Positions 34,993 to 43,199 of a stretch of 64,000 nucleotides of DNA are shown here, piece after piece. The notes beneath the pieces were generated by a model, which was not told the DNA's origin, searched no databases, and saw only the letters and a list, made by a program, of their open reading frames with translations. The stretch's first letter is position 1. Every line of letters begins with the position of its first letter. The position numbers and the translations under genes were made by a program. This DNA is from UBA6107 sp964533735 (GTDB lineage Bacteria > Chloroflexota > Anaerolineae > Anaerolineales > Anaerolineaceae). The stretch spans positions 62,001 through 126,000 of the forward strand of contig CAZHMD010000008.1 in NCBI GenBank assembly GCA_964533735.1, in the 5' to 3' direction.

Positions 34993-35681
34993 TGGTGGAC
35001 AGCAAATTGGTAAATATTCTGGCTTTGATCCCGGCGCACAACGAATCCATGCGTATCGGACCAGTTATCGACGGCGTCAGACAGTACCTGCCGGTGCTGG
35101 TTGTGGACGACGGGTCCTCAGATGATACTTCAGAGGTTGCCAGTCAGCACGGCGCAACGGTCGTGCGCCAGGAGCCCAATCAGGGCAAAGGGGCTGCGCT
35201 GCTTAATGGTTTTGGTCATTTCCTGGCAGGGGATTATGACGCGGTCATCACCCTGGATGCTGACGGACAGCATGACCCGGCTGAGTTTCCCCTTTTTTTG
35301 GAGAAGTATCAACAGGATCACAGCGACCTCATCATTGGTCAACGCAACTTCCGCCAGATGCCGTTCCCGCGCAATTTTTCCAACACCATTGGCACGTGGA
35401 TGCTCTCCAACGCCATGGGGCAGTACATCCCCGACAACCAATCCGGCTACCGCCTGCATTCACGGCGGCTGGTCGAATCCGTCATCAATAGCCAGGAACG
35501 CGGTTTTGAATTTGAAGTGGAGATCATTTTCTTGTGCGTTCTGCGGGGTTTTAAACTGGCATGGGTACCCATCCGCACCATTTATGCCGGGCAAGCCAGC
35601 CACATTAAACCGCTGCGCCACATCAAGCATTTCTTCCGCATCACCCGTCGCGCGCGCGAATTAATGCGGGCGAATAAATAA
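34992..35681 (+). CDS. Family 2 glycosyltransferase (dolichyl/undecaprenyl phosphate sugar synthase-like)
   Basis: A 229-residue GT-A enzyme. LALIPAHNESMRIGPVI opens the fold, followed by VVDDGSSDDT and LDADGQHDP with the metal-binding DxD; QSGYRLHSR fits the acceptor side. No membrane helix is present. The closest type is the polyprenyl-phosphate mannosyl/glucosyl transferase group. The ATG at 34992 is chosen over a GTG one codon earlier, as GGAGG is 9 bp away. Confidence 0.88.
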   Translation: MVDSKLVNILALIPAHNESMRIGPVIDGVRQYLPVLVVDDGSSDDTSEVASQHGATVVRQEPNQGKGAALLNGFGHFLAGDYDAVITLDADGQHDPAEFPLFLEKYQQDHSDLIIGQRNFRQMPFPRNFSNTIGTWMLSNAMGQYIPDNQSGYRLHSRRLVESVINSQERGFEFEVEIIFLCVLRGFKLAWVPIRTIYAGQASHIKPLRHIKHFFRITRRARELMRANK

Positions 35682-35713
35682 AATCCTTAGCGCATTTTGG
35701 GTCAGTGAAATCG

Positions 35714-35719
35714 TATAAT
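35714..35719 (+). promoter_or_regulatory. Candidate -10 box upstream of TspO-like gene
   Basis: A perfect TATAAT is followed by a small inverted repeat (ACTTGT-CAA-ACAAGT) that would fall in the 5' leader. A convincing -35 box is missing. Confidence 0.3.
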
Positions 35720-35793
35720 GAACTTGTCAAACAAGTCCATTTTTGGATTACTGACTTTCAACTTGTTAAAACAACAGGAAAGGATTATTCCAA

Positions 35794-36564
35794 ATGAAAA
35801 TCTCATTTAATCAAATTCTGGTTATTTTTGCCACACTGCTCACCCTGACGGTGAACGGGCTGGCGAACGCGCTGCCGATTAACGGTATGAACACCGGGCA
35901 GGTGTCTGACAGTTTCGAGGTATTCTTTGTGCCCGCGGGTTACGTGTTCTCGATCTGGGGGTTGATTTACATCCTCCTAATCGCTTTTACCATCTACCAG
36001 GCACTTCCCGCGCAAAAAGACAACCTGGTCCTAAAAAGCATACGCGGCTGGTACATAATAGGCTGCCTGGCGAATTCCATCTGGATCTTCATGTGGCATT
36101 ACCTGCAGTTCAACCTGACCATATTGTTAATGGCGATCCTTTTGGTTTCCCTGCTCCTGGTTTACAAGCGATTGCGCAAGCAAAATGCTGCTGAAACCTC
36201 ATCCGGCATGCGCTGGTTCGTGCAGCTGCCATTTTCGGTATACCTGGGATGGATTACTGTGGCGACCATTGCCAATGCCACTGATGTTCTGGATTTCAAT
36301 AAATGGAATGGGTTTGGGATTGCCGGCGAGACCTGGGCAATCATAATGCTGGCGGTGGCGGTTTTGATTGCCATCTGGATGACCGTGATACACCGTGACG
36401 CACCCTTCCTGGCAGTCCTTGCCTGGGCGTTTGCTGGCATCGGAGTGAAATTCGCCGGTGTTTCAATCGTTTCAACAGCAGCGTATACTGCGGTGTTAAT
36501 AGTGGGTGTCATCCTGGTGGTGGCGCTCGTCCTAAGATTGAAGTCGAAGACGCAATTGATCTGA
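35794..36564 (+). CDS. TspO/MBR-related tryptophan-rich membrane protein
   Basis: A 256-residue protein with about seven helices. VPAGYVFSIWGLIYILL and the later NSIWIFMWHYLQFNLT resemble the TspO/MBR signature (PPxWVF-type and W-rich helices), but this version is longer than the usual 160 residues with two more C-terminal helices. TspO proteins bind tetrapyrroles; the extended bacterial group has no proven role. GGAAAGG precedes the ATG. Confidence 0.78.
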   Translation: MKISFNQILVIFATLLTLTVNGLANALPINGMNTGQVSDSFEVFFVPAGYVFSIWGLIYILLIAFTIYQALPAQKDNLVLKSIRGWYIIGCLANSIWIFMWHYLQFNLTILLMAILLVSLLLVYKRLRKQNAAETSSGMRWFVQLPFSVYLGWITVATIANATDVLDFNKWNGFGIAGETWAIIMLAVAVLIAIWMTVIHRDAPFLAVLAWAFAGIGVKFAGVSIVSTAAYTAVLIVGVILVVALVLRLKSKTQLI

Positions 36565-36632
36565 GTAGACGTCGGACGAAAAATATCTTTCAAGCCTTAG
36601 CGGATGACTAACGGAAGGTAACCATCTGTTTG

Positions 36633-37103
36633 GTGCAAATACAACCACTGCATTTTTCAGTAGATGTTTCTGCCCCCATCGGTGAAGTCTGGCAAGCCTG
36701 GACAACCGAAGCGGGAACGCAGACCTTCTTCGCCCCGCAGAGCCATATCGACCTCAAACCTGGCGGCAGCTATGAGATGTATTTTGACCTGGACGCTCCG
36801 GCGGGGTTGCGCGGTGGTGAGGGCTGCGTGATATTGGCTTACGAGGAGCCGGTCATGCTCTCGTTTACCTGGAACGCTCCGCCAGAGCTCCCCACCATCC
36901 GTGCTCAGCGCACGCATGTGATGGTTACACTCGCCCCCATAGACCTGGGAAATACACGGGTTACACTCACGCATGACGGCTGGGGCAGCGGGGAAGATTG
37001 GCAGAAGGCACGTCAATATTTCCTCCGCGCCTGGGGAGAAGGGGTGTTGCCCCTCCTGCAAAAAAGATATATAATCGGTGCGTTAGACTGGGGAATCCAT
37101 TGA
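36633..37103 (+). CDS. SRPBCC/AHSA1-like domain protein
   Basis: About 156 residues with a START-like fold: FSVDVSAPIGEVWQAWTTEAGTQTFFAP opens, and HGWGSGEDWQKARQYFLRAW-type end follows. Family members bind hydrophobic ligands or act with Hsp90. The start could be TTG at 36630 or this GTG; GGAAGG lies 11-14 bp upstream. The next promoter lies inside the end of this gene. Confidence 0.75.
   Translation: MQIQPLHFSVDVSAPIGEVWQAWTTEAGTQTFFAPQSHIDLKPGGSYEMYFDLDAPAGLRGGEGCVILAYEEPVMLSFTWNAPPELPTIRAQRTHVMVTLAPIDLGNTRVTLTHDGWGSGEDWQKARQYFLRAWGEGVLPLLQKRYIIGALDWGIH
37047..37075 (+). promoter_or_regulatory. Candidate sigma70-type promoter for CoA-binding gene
   Basis: TTGCCC at 37047-37052 and a perfect TATAAT at 37070-37075 are separated by 17 bp. 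The site lies at the 3' end of the SRPBCC gene and 41 bp before the CoA-binding gene start. Confidence 0.5.
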
Positions 37104-37116
37104 TCAAGAGGGAACT

Positions 37117-37572
37117 ATGAAAAACACGAAAGCAGCAATTGATGCATTTTTGCAGCAAAAAACGATTGCAGTTGTGGGGGCTTCACGCAACAAAGACAAG
37201 TTCGGCACAGCCATCTACCGCGACCTCAAGAAAGCCGGTTACAAAGTATTCGCGGTCAACCCGAAGGCAGACATGGTTGAGGGTGATCGCTGCTATGCAG
37301 GTCTTGGGGCATTGCCTACCAAGGCTGACGCTGTCATCATCGTCATTCCACCAGCGGATACAATCGCAATAATCGAAGAAGCCGCCCGACTGGGTATCCA
37401 GTATGTCTGGCTGCAGCAGGGGGCAAATTCTCCGGCTGGAGAAGCGCGTGCAAAGGAACTTGGCTTGAACCTGGTCAGCGGACCATGTATTTTCATGTAT
37501 TTGGAACCAGTGGAGTCTATTCACAAATTCCACCGTTTCTTTGAAAAACTCTTCGGCGGTTATGCCAAGTAA
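37117..37572 (+). CDS. CoA-binding domain protein (YccU-like)
   Basis: A 151-residue Rossmann protein of the CoA_binding_2 family. IAVVGASRNKDKFGTAIYRDL is the nucleotide-binding start; VFAVNPKADMVEGDRCY, DAVIIVIPP and VWLQQGANS follow, ending at the conserved SGPCIFMYLEP. Relatives bind CoA and a few act in acetate metabolism as fused subunits; single-domain forms are not characterised. GAGGG precedes the ATG. Confidence 0.88.
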   Translation: MKNTKAAIDAFLQQKTIAVVGASRNKDKFGTAIYRDLKKAGYKVFAVNPKADMVEGDRCYAGLGALPTKADAVIIVIPPADTIAIIEEAARLGIQYVWLQQGANSPAGEARAKELGLNLVSGPCIFMYLEPVESIHKFHRFFEKLFGGYAK

Positions 37573-37599
37573 ATTCCACCACAATTGAGATTAAAACGA

Positions 37600-37630
37600 T
37601 CATGGGAAGGTTTCGAGTTCCTTCCCATGA
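37600..37630. terminator. Possible bidirectional hairpin terminator
   Basis: A 10-bp stem (TCATGGGAAG / CTTCCCATGA) lies between the convergent CoA-binding gene and valS. No T-run follows, so termination is not certain. Confidence 0.3.
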
Positions 37631-37642
37631 TGTGTAAGTCGG

Positions 37643-40330
37643 CTATTTGGTTAATTTCTCCAAAGACTCTTTGTATTCCACCAATTTGGCGCGTTCTTTT
37701 TCCACTAATGCAGCGGGAGCTTTGCTGGCAAAGTCGCTTACCAAAAGCGCTTCGAGCCGGCTGATCTGCGATTGCAGGGTCTCCGCCTCTTTTTTCGCCC
37801 GCGCCGGGTCAACGCGATTATCTTCCAAGGTCGAGAAAGGGATGATGATCTCCACGGTGCTCACTACAAGTGAGACGGCGTCTTTGGGGGCAGCCAGTTT
37901 TTCACCAATCACCAAATTGGCGGAGTCCAAATTTGCCAGGGTCAACAGGCTACCGCGTTGCGCCAGCAGCGTTGAAGTATGCTTGCCACCGGCGATGCTG
38001 GCGCCGATCTTCCTGGAGGGTGGCACCTTCTTTTCAGCTCGCAGGTTGCGGATGGCGCGCACCACTTCCTGCACCAGGGCGAACTGCGCTACCTTTTCTT
38101 CTTCCCAGCCTTCTTGTTTTTGCGCTACAGGCCATTTTGCGATGATGAGGGCTTCTTCCCATTTGCTTTCAGCCGCGAATGGGAAGAAGCCTTTTTCAGA
38201 AGCGGTTTTTTTAAGTGACTGCCACAGCTCCTCGGTCACGTAAGGCGTAAAGGGGTGCAGCAGGCGCAGGCAGGCATCAAGCACCCACACCAGGGTGGAA
38301 GCAGTATAATAGGCGCGGTCGCCGCCTTCGGCAAGCTGCGACTTTGCAATTTCAAGGTACCAGTCTGCATACTCGCCCCAGAAGAACTCGTAGATCTGCC
38401 TGCCGGCTTCACCGTACTGATGCGTACTGAAAAGGCGTTCGCTGTCACTTAGTAGAGTCTTCAGACGCGCCCAGATCCAGGAATCTGCCAGCGTCCAATC
38501 TGGTTCCCCAGTGGCTTTTTCTGGAGCCTGATCCAGCGCAGAGATCACAAAGCGGCCGGCGTTCCAGATCTTATTTGCAAAGTTACGGTTGGCTTCCACT
38601 TTTTTAATGTTTAAATTGGTGTTGCTGCCGGGTGTGGAACCTACCAGCAGCGTGAAACGCAGAGCATCCGTGCCAAAGTTGTCCATCACCTCGAGCGGAT
38701 CTACTACATTTCCTTTAGTCTTGCTCATCTTCTTCCCGTGCTCATCCAGGATCAAGCCGTGCAGGTAGATGGTGTGGAAAGGCTCCACCCCGGTGAACTC
38801 GATGCCGAACATCATCATGCGCGCCACCCAGAAGAAAAGGATATCCGCGCCGGTTTCCATCACAGAGGTCGGATAGAAGTACTTCAGGTCTGGTGTTTGC
38901 TCCGGCCAACCGAGCGTGGAGAACGGCCACAATCCGGAAGAGAACCACGTGTCCAGCACGTCTTCTTCCTGGCGCAGGTGGATGCCGCCGCATTTGGGAC
39001 ATTTGGTTGGGTCATCACGCGCGACGATTGTTTCGCCGCAACCATCGCAGTACCACACTGGGATGCGGTGCCCCCACCACAACTGCCGGCTGATGCACCA
39101 GTCGCGGATGTTCTCCAGCCAGTTATAAAAGACTTTTGTAAAGTGGTCCGGCACGATCCTGGTGCGGCCGGATCGCACGGCTTCCAGCGCCTTATCCGCC
39201 AGCGGTTTGATGCTCACAAACCACTGCGTACTGATCATTGGTTCAACGATCTCACCCCCGCGTTCAGAACGCGGCACGTTGAGTGTGTAGGGTTGCTCCT
39301 TGATCACTAGTCCGGCAGCGCGCATATCTTCCCAGATCTTTTTGCGGCAGTCAAAGCGGTCCATACCGGCATAAGGTCCACCGTTCTCATTGAGGGCGGC
39401 AGCCAGGTCGAAGATGCTGATCATTTCCAGGCCGTGTGCTTGCCCGATGGCGTAATCATTGGGGTCGTGCGCCGGCGTGATCTTGAGCGCACCGGTGCCA
39501 AACGCGCGGTCCACGTACTCATCCGCGATCACCGGTATGCGCCGGTTGAGTATTGGCACCAGTACTTCCTTGCCGATGTATTTCTGGTAGCGCTCATCCT
39601 CCGGGTGCACCGCCACAGCGGAATCACCGAGGATGGTTTCGGGGCGGGTTGTCGCCACCGCAATGAATTCCCCGGGCAGGTCAGCCAGCATGTATTTGAA
39701 GTAATACAGGAAACCCGGCTCTTCCGAGTATTCCACTTCGAGGTCGGAGACCGCTGTGCGCAGCGCGGGGCTCCAGTTGATCAGGCGCGGTCCGCGGTAG
39801 ATGAGACCTTTTTCGTACAACCGCACAAAGGCTTCGCGGACTGCTCTGGAAAGGCCCTCATCCAGGGTGAAGCGCTCGCGCGTCCAATCACAGGATGCCC
39901 CCAGGCGGCGGATCTGCTGGGTAATGCGGCTCCCGTATTTTTCCTTCCACTGCCAGGTGCGCTCCACGAACTTTTCACGGCCAAGTTCATCACGCTTTAT
40001 GCCTTCCTTAAGAAGCGCTTTTTCCACCAGCATCTGCGTGGCAATGCCGGCATGATCGGTTCCGGGCACCCACAAAGCAGGTACACCCTTCATGCGGTGG
40101 TAACGGATCATCAGATCTTCCATGGAGACAAACATGGCATGCCCGATGTGCAGTTCACCGGTCACGTTGGGCGGCGGGATGGAAATGACAAAAGGTTTTA
40201 TCGCCGGGTCGAACCCGGGTTTGTTCGGATCATTCACTGGCTGGAAATATCCGTTGGACTCCCACCAGGCATACAACCGCTGTTCGGTGGCGTTAAAATC
40301 ATACGCTTTCGGTAATTTATTCTCTTCCAT
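37643..40330 (-). CDS. valS: Valyl-tRNA synthetase
   Basis: An 895-residue class I synthetase of normal bacterial length. PPNVTGELHIGHAM contains the HIGH motif near residue 60, and GKKMSKTKGNVVDPL the KMSKS motif near 530. Editing (CP1) lies between; WWGHRIPVWYCDGCG and CPKCGG mark the zinc-binding insert; the C-terminal 70 residues form the ValRS coiled coil. It charges tRNA-Val with valine in the cytoplasm. AGGAGG lies 9 bp before the ATG. It is regulated by a T-box leader. Confidence 0.97.
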   Translation of the reverse strand: MEENKLPKAYDFNATEQRLYAWWESNGYFQPVNDPNKPGFDPAIKPFVISIPPPNVTGELHIGHAMFVSMEDLMIRYHRMKGVPALWVPGTDHAGIATQMLVEKALLKEGIKRDELGREKFVERTWQWKEKYGSRITQQIRRLGASCDWTRERFTLDEGLSRAVREAFVRLYEKGLIYRGPRLINWSPALRTAVSDLEVEYSEEPGFLYYFKYMLADLPGEFIAVATTRPETILGDSAVAVHPEDERYQKYIGKEVLVPILNRRIPVIADEYVDRAFGTGALKITPAHDPNDYAIGQAHGLEMISIFDLAAALNENGGPYAGMDRFDCRKKIWEDMRAAGLVIKEQPYTLNVPRSERGGEIVEPMISTQWFVSIKPLADKALEAVRSGRTRIVPDHFTKVFYNWLENIRDWCISRQLWWGHRIPVWYCDGCGETIVARDDPTKCPKCGGIHLRQEEDVLDTWFSSGLWPFSTLGWPEQTPDLKYFYPTSVMETGADILFFWVARMMMFGIEFTGVEPFHTIYLHGLILDEHGKKMSKTKGNVVDPLEVMDNFGTDALRFTLLVGSTPGSNTNLNIKKVEANRNFANKIWNAGRFVISALDQAPEKATGEPDWTLADSWIWARLKTLLSDSERLFSTHQYGEAGRQIYEFFWGEYADWYLEIAKSQLAEGGDRAYYTASTLVWVLDACLRLLHPFTPYVTEELWQSLKKTASEKGFFPFAAESKWEEALIIAKWPVAQKQEGWEEEKVAQFALVQEVVRAIRNLRAEKKVPPSRKIGASIAGGKHTSTLLAQRGSLLTLANLDSANLVIGEKLAAPKDAVSLVVSTVEIIIPFSTLEDNRVDPARAKKEAETLQSQISRLEALLVSDFASKAPAALVEKERAKLVEYKESLEKLTK

Positions 40331-40346
40331 GGCAACCTCCTAAAAA

Positions 40347-40605
40347 TAAAAAATCCCTTCATCCTGTGAGGACGAAAGGAAACCTTCCGCGGTACCACCT
40401 CTTTTCGCCAATGCTGGCGCGCTCACCGGACCGTCATCCGGTTTCCGCTCTAACGGGCGAACCCGTGCCGGTCTACCACCCCTGCGGGTTTCTTCGGCAA
40501 TCAACCAAACGACTTCGACTTCGTTGCCCTGCGGAGGTTTTCAGCCTGTGACCTCCTTCTCTACCAGCGCGCCAGCGGTCTACTACTTTTGGCGTTCATC
40601 AACTA
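40347..40605 (-). ncRNA. T-box riboswitch leader of valS
   Basis: On the minus strand the conserved T-box AGGTGGTACCGCGG lies at 40387-40400. It is followed by a terminator with stem TCCTTTCGTCC / GGATGAAGGGA and a T-run (about 40347-40380). Stem I spans about 40440-40600, with the AGAGAAGG and CTGAAAACC parts of the apical region. Two GTC triplets (40517-40519 and 40511-40513) are possible valine specifiers. Uncharged tRNA-Val would prevent termination and allow valS expression. This leader also fills the gap between valS and the NUDIX gene. Confidence 0.88.
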
Positions 40606-40676
40606 AAATGATAAAGTTATTATACAAACGTCGGCGCATTTCGTCAATCATCTGCCGGCAATTGAAAAGAGGAAAC

Positions 40677-41300
40677 ATGGATTCACCTAAATGGCTGAAG
40701 TGGGCACAGGAGATACAGGCAATCGCCCAGATAGGTACGCAGTACACCCAGAATCCATTTGACGCGGAGCGTTTCAAGGAATTGAGCCGCATTGCTGCGC
40801 AGATCATGGCAGCGCGGACGGATGCGGATATCGGCGAGGTAATGCCCATTTTCGAAGCCCAATCTGGTTACGCTACCCCCAAGTTGGATGTGCGCGGTGT
40901 GGTTTTTAAAGACGATAAGATTCTGCTGGTGCGCGAGTTAATGGATGGTGGTGCTTGGACGCTGCCCGGCGGCTGGGTGGATATCAACCTGCCTCCCTCC
41001 AGGGCGGTGGAAAAGGAGATGCGCGAAGAGGCGGGTATCTTAGTTAAAGCGGTCAAATTGCTCGCAGTTTATGACCGCAACCTGCACGGGCATCCGCCAT
41101 ATCCTTTTCATGTTTTTAAACTTTTCTTCCTCTGCACTCTTATTGCCGAAGCCACCCCCGATCCTCTGGAGACTGAGGAACCCACCTACTTTGGAGAGCA
41201 CAGCATTCCTAACCTTTCACTGGCGCGTGTGACCCCTGAGGAGATCAAGCGTATGTTTGAGCATCACCGCCAGCCTGATCTGGCCACTGATTTTGATTGA
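40677..41300 (+). CDS. NUDIX hydrolase with N-terminal Nudix_N-type helical domain
   Basis: A 207-residue protein. Residues 1-65 form a helical dimerisation region of the type found in some ADP-ribose and NADH-class NUDIX proteins. The NUDIX box reads GG-WVDIN-LPPSRAVEKEMREEAGI near 100-123; the first glutamate is Leu and the Arg before Glu is Lys, while the core REEAG glutamates stay. Activity is probable but the substrate is unknown. GAGG lies 5 bp before this ATG; an earlier in-frame start at 40524 overlaps the T-box and is rejected. Confidence 0.85.
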   Translation: MDSPKWLKWAQEIQAIAQIGTQYTQNPFDAERFKELSRIAAQIMAARTDADIGEVMPIFEAQSGYATPKLDVRGVVFKDDKILLVRELMDGGAWTLPGGWVDINLPPSRAVEKEMREEAGILVKAVKLLAVYDRNLHGHPPYPFHVFKLFFLCTLIAEATPDPLETEEPTYFGEHSIPNLSLARVTPEEIKRMFEHHRQPDLATDFD

Positions 41301-41303
41301 TGG

Positions 41304-41340
41304 TTGAAAATCGGGTACACTTCTGCTCTATTTACTGGTG
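41304..41340 (+). promoter_or_regulatory. Promoter giving a likely leaderless transcript
   Basis: TTGAAA at 41304-41309, a 17-bp spacer and TCTATT at 41327-41332, then exactly 8 nt to ATG at 41341. No Shine-Dalgarno is seen. Transcription would begin at or next to the start codon. Confidence 0.45.
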
Positions 41341-42753
41341 ATGATGAAAAAACTCAACCTCGTTCTTGCTGTCCTGATCGTGTTTGCCCTGCTGCTGGCT
41401 GCCTGCCAGCCGGCAGTTACAGCCACACCTTCAGTCACGCCTACAGTAAGGAAATCTTTAGCGCCGACTAAAGCCGGCGCGCCGACCCTCACGTCCGTCC
41501 CGGATATTGCCGTGGATACAGCCAAACTGCATCAACTCCAAATCAGTATCCTCCATCCCTGGACCGGGGACACGGGGTTGCAGATGACCCGGCTGATCGA
41601 TCAGTTCAATCAGACCAACGAATGGGGTATTTTTGTCATCGAAATAGCACCGGGTTCTGCCGGACTGGTGCAGGAAAAATACCGCGAATTACTACTCCTT
41701 AAGCAGGCTCCGGATGTGCTGGTGATGAGTCCTGCGCAGCTCCTGCATTCTGATGCGGTTTACGAAAACATCCTTGACCTCAATCCTTATGTGCAGTCAG
41801 CCAAATTCGGATTGTTGCCTGATGAACAGGAAGATTTCCTCCCCGCATTCTGGAACGAAAGCCTGGTGCAGGGCAAGCGCTTCGGTATCCCTGCCCAACG
41901 CACCAGCGAGTTGCTTTTTTACAATATCACCTGGGCAAATGAGTTGGGTTATCCCAATCCACCTGCTACCTGGGGAGCCTTCCGGGAGCAGGTCTGCGCC
42001 GCCAATGCATCCAAGCGCAAGGACCCCGACCCTGGAGATGATGGCTTGGGCGGATGGCTCATCAGTACCGATGCGCTCACCACATTGAGCTGGCTGCGGG
42101 TGTTTGGCAGCGATCCGATACAGGACACAGGATCCCGTTTTCTATCCGCAGAATCCGAGGAGACCTTCAACGCTCTCCTGAAACTGAGCACCGACAGCTG
42201 CGCCTGGCTCAGCCGGCAGCCTCAGCCGTATGATTATTTCACCAACCGCCAGGCGCTGCTTTACAGCGGCTCCATGCAGGACCTGCGCAAGCAGACTCAC
42301 ACCAATACCCGCCTCGAAAGCAAGGACGAGTGGGTCGTCCTGCCATATCCGCCGGGAGATGCCACGCTTTTTGTGTTAACCGAAGGCGTAGACTACGCCA
42401 TCACCAAGTCCACGGATGTGCGCCAGTTGGCTGCGTGGCTGTTCGTGCGCTGGCTTTCCGATCCGGAGCAGCAGGAATGGATTCTACGCAGCTCAGGCAC
42501 GCTCCCGCTGGGCGAAGCGGTGCTGCCCCTGGTCAGTGACCTGGTGGAGGATTACCCGGTTTGGGGGGAAGCTGTGGCATTAAGTGACCTTACGGTGACA
42601 TTGCCTGCAACTAAGGACCTGGATACAGTCAAAACAATTGTTGAAGATGCCGGTTGGCAGCTTTTCAAGACCGGGCTGAAGAGTGACGCCATCCAGACGC
42701 TGCTCTCCCAGATCGATATGACTATCGCGGAAATGGCGGCGAGGGCAGAATGA
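41341..42753 (+). CDS. Extracellular solute-binding lipoprotein, family 1 (sugar-type)
   Basis: A 470-residue lipoprotein: lipobox LLAAC with Cys22, a Thr/Pro/Val-rich linker, then a family 1 binding fold with ISILHPWTGDTGLQMTRLIDQFNQ, PDVLVMSPAQ, PAFWNESLVQGKRFGIPAQRTSELLFYN and LGGWLISTDALTTLSWLR. A sugar is the usual ligand. No transporter genes adjoin. The last 4 bp overlap rnhA. The start codon could also be the next ATG. Confidence 0.88.
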   Translation: MMKKLNLVLAVLIVFALLLAACQPAVTATPSVTPTVRKSLAPTKAGAPTLTSVPDIAVDTAKLHQLQISILHPWTGDTGLQMTRLIDQFNQTNEWGIFVIEIAPGSAGLVQEKYRELLLLKQAPDVLVMSPAQLLHSDAVYENILDLNPYVQSAKFGLLPDEQEDFLPAFWNESLVQGKRFGIPAQRTSELLFYNITWANELGYPNPPATWGAFREQVCAANASKRKDPDPGDDGLGGWLISTDALTTLSWLRVFGSDPIQDTGSRFLSAESEETFNALLKLSTDSCAWLSRQPQPYDYFTNRQALLYSGSMQDLRKQTHTNTRLESKDEWVVLPYPPGDATLFVLTEGVDYAITKSTDVRQLAAWLFVRWLSDPEQQEWILRSSGTLPLGEAVLPLVSDLVEDYPVWGEAVALSDLTVTLPATKDLDTVKTIVEDAGWQLFKTGLKSDAIQTLLSQIDMTIAEMAARAE

Positions 42754-43178
42754 CCCCTCCGCGTGTGATCATCTATACCGATGGAGGCTGCGATCCCAAT
42801 CCCGGCAGGGGAGGGTGGGCAGCGCTGCTCCTTGCTGATGGATTGGAAAAGGAACTGCATGGGTCAGCCCCGGAGACGACAAACAACCGCATGGAATTGA
42901 CCGCAGCCATTCAAGCCCTGCGCGCTTTACATCATCCCAGCACGGTTGACCTGTATACCGATTCACAATACCTCATGCGCGGCATCACGGAATGGATGCC
43001 CAAATGGCTGGCAAAGAACTGGCGCGGCAGCAACGGTCCGGTGCTCAACAAGGACCTGTGGCAGACCTTGCTGGCAGAGACCAGCCGGCACACGATCAGG
43101 TGGCACTGGGTTAAGGGTCACTCCACCGATAAACACAATCAGCGCGTGGATGAGTTGGTGCAAAAAGCGAGGGGTTAA
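42750..43178 (+). CDS. rnhA: Ribonuclease HI
   Basis: A 142-residue RNase H of normal length. The four acidic catalytic residues are visible: Asp11 (IYTDGGC), Glu49 (NNRMELTAAI), Asp71 (LYTDSQY) and Asp134 (NQRVDELV), with the handle region KNWRGSNGP and the VKGHSTDKHN stretch. It degrades RNA in RNA-DNA hybrids. The ATGA overlap with the preceding binding-protein gene suggests coupling, although no functional link is evident. Confidence 0.95.
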   Translation: MTPPRVIIYTDGGCDPNPGRGGWAALLLADGLEKELHGSAPETTNNRMELTAAIQALRALHHPSTVDLYTDSQYLMRGITEWMPKWLAKNWRGSNGPVLNKDLWQTLLAETSRHTIRWHWVKGHSTDKHNQRVDELVQKARG

Positions 43179-43199
43179 GCAACCGGGGGAAAAGTTAAA

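Noticed and set aside
37600..37630. Strong intrinsic terminator after the CoA-binding gene
   Set aside because: The hairpin is good but no T-run follows in either direction, so only a low-confidence entry is kept.
38738..40315. Long plus-strand open frames opposite valS
   Set aside because: They mirror the valS reading frame, have no plausible ribosome site and no family similarity; valS itself is certain.
40524..40676. N-terminal extension of the NUDIX protein
   Set aside because: The extension reads through the complementary strand of the T-box stem I; GAGG before the ATG at 40677 gives the better start.
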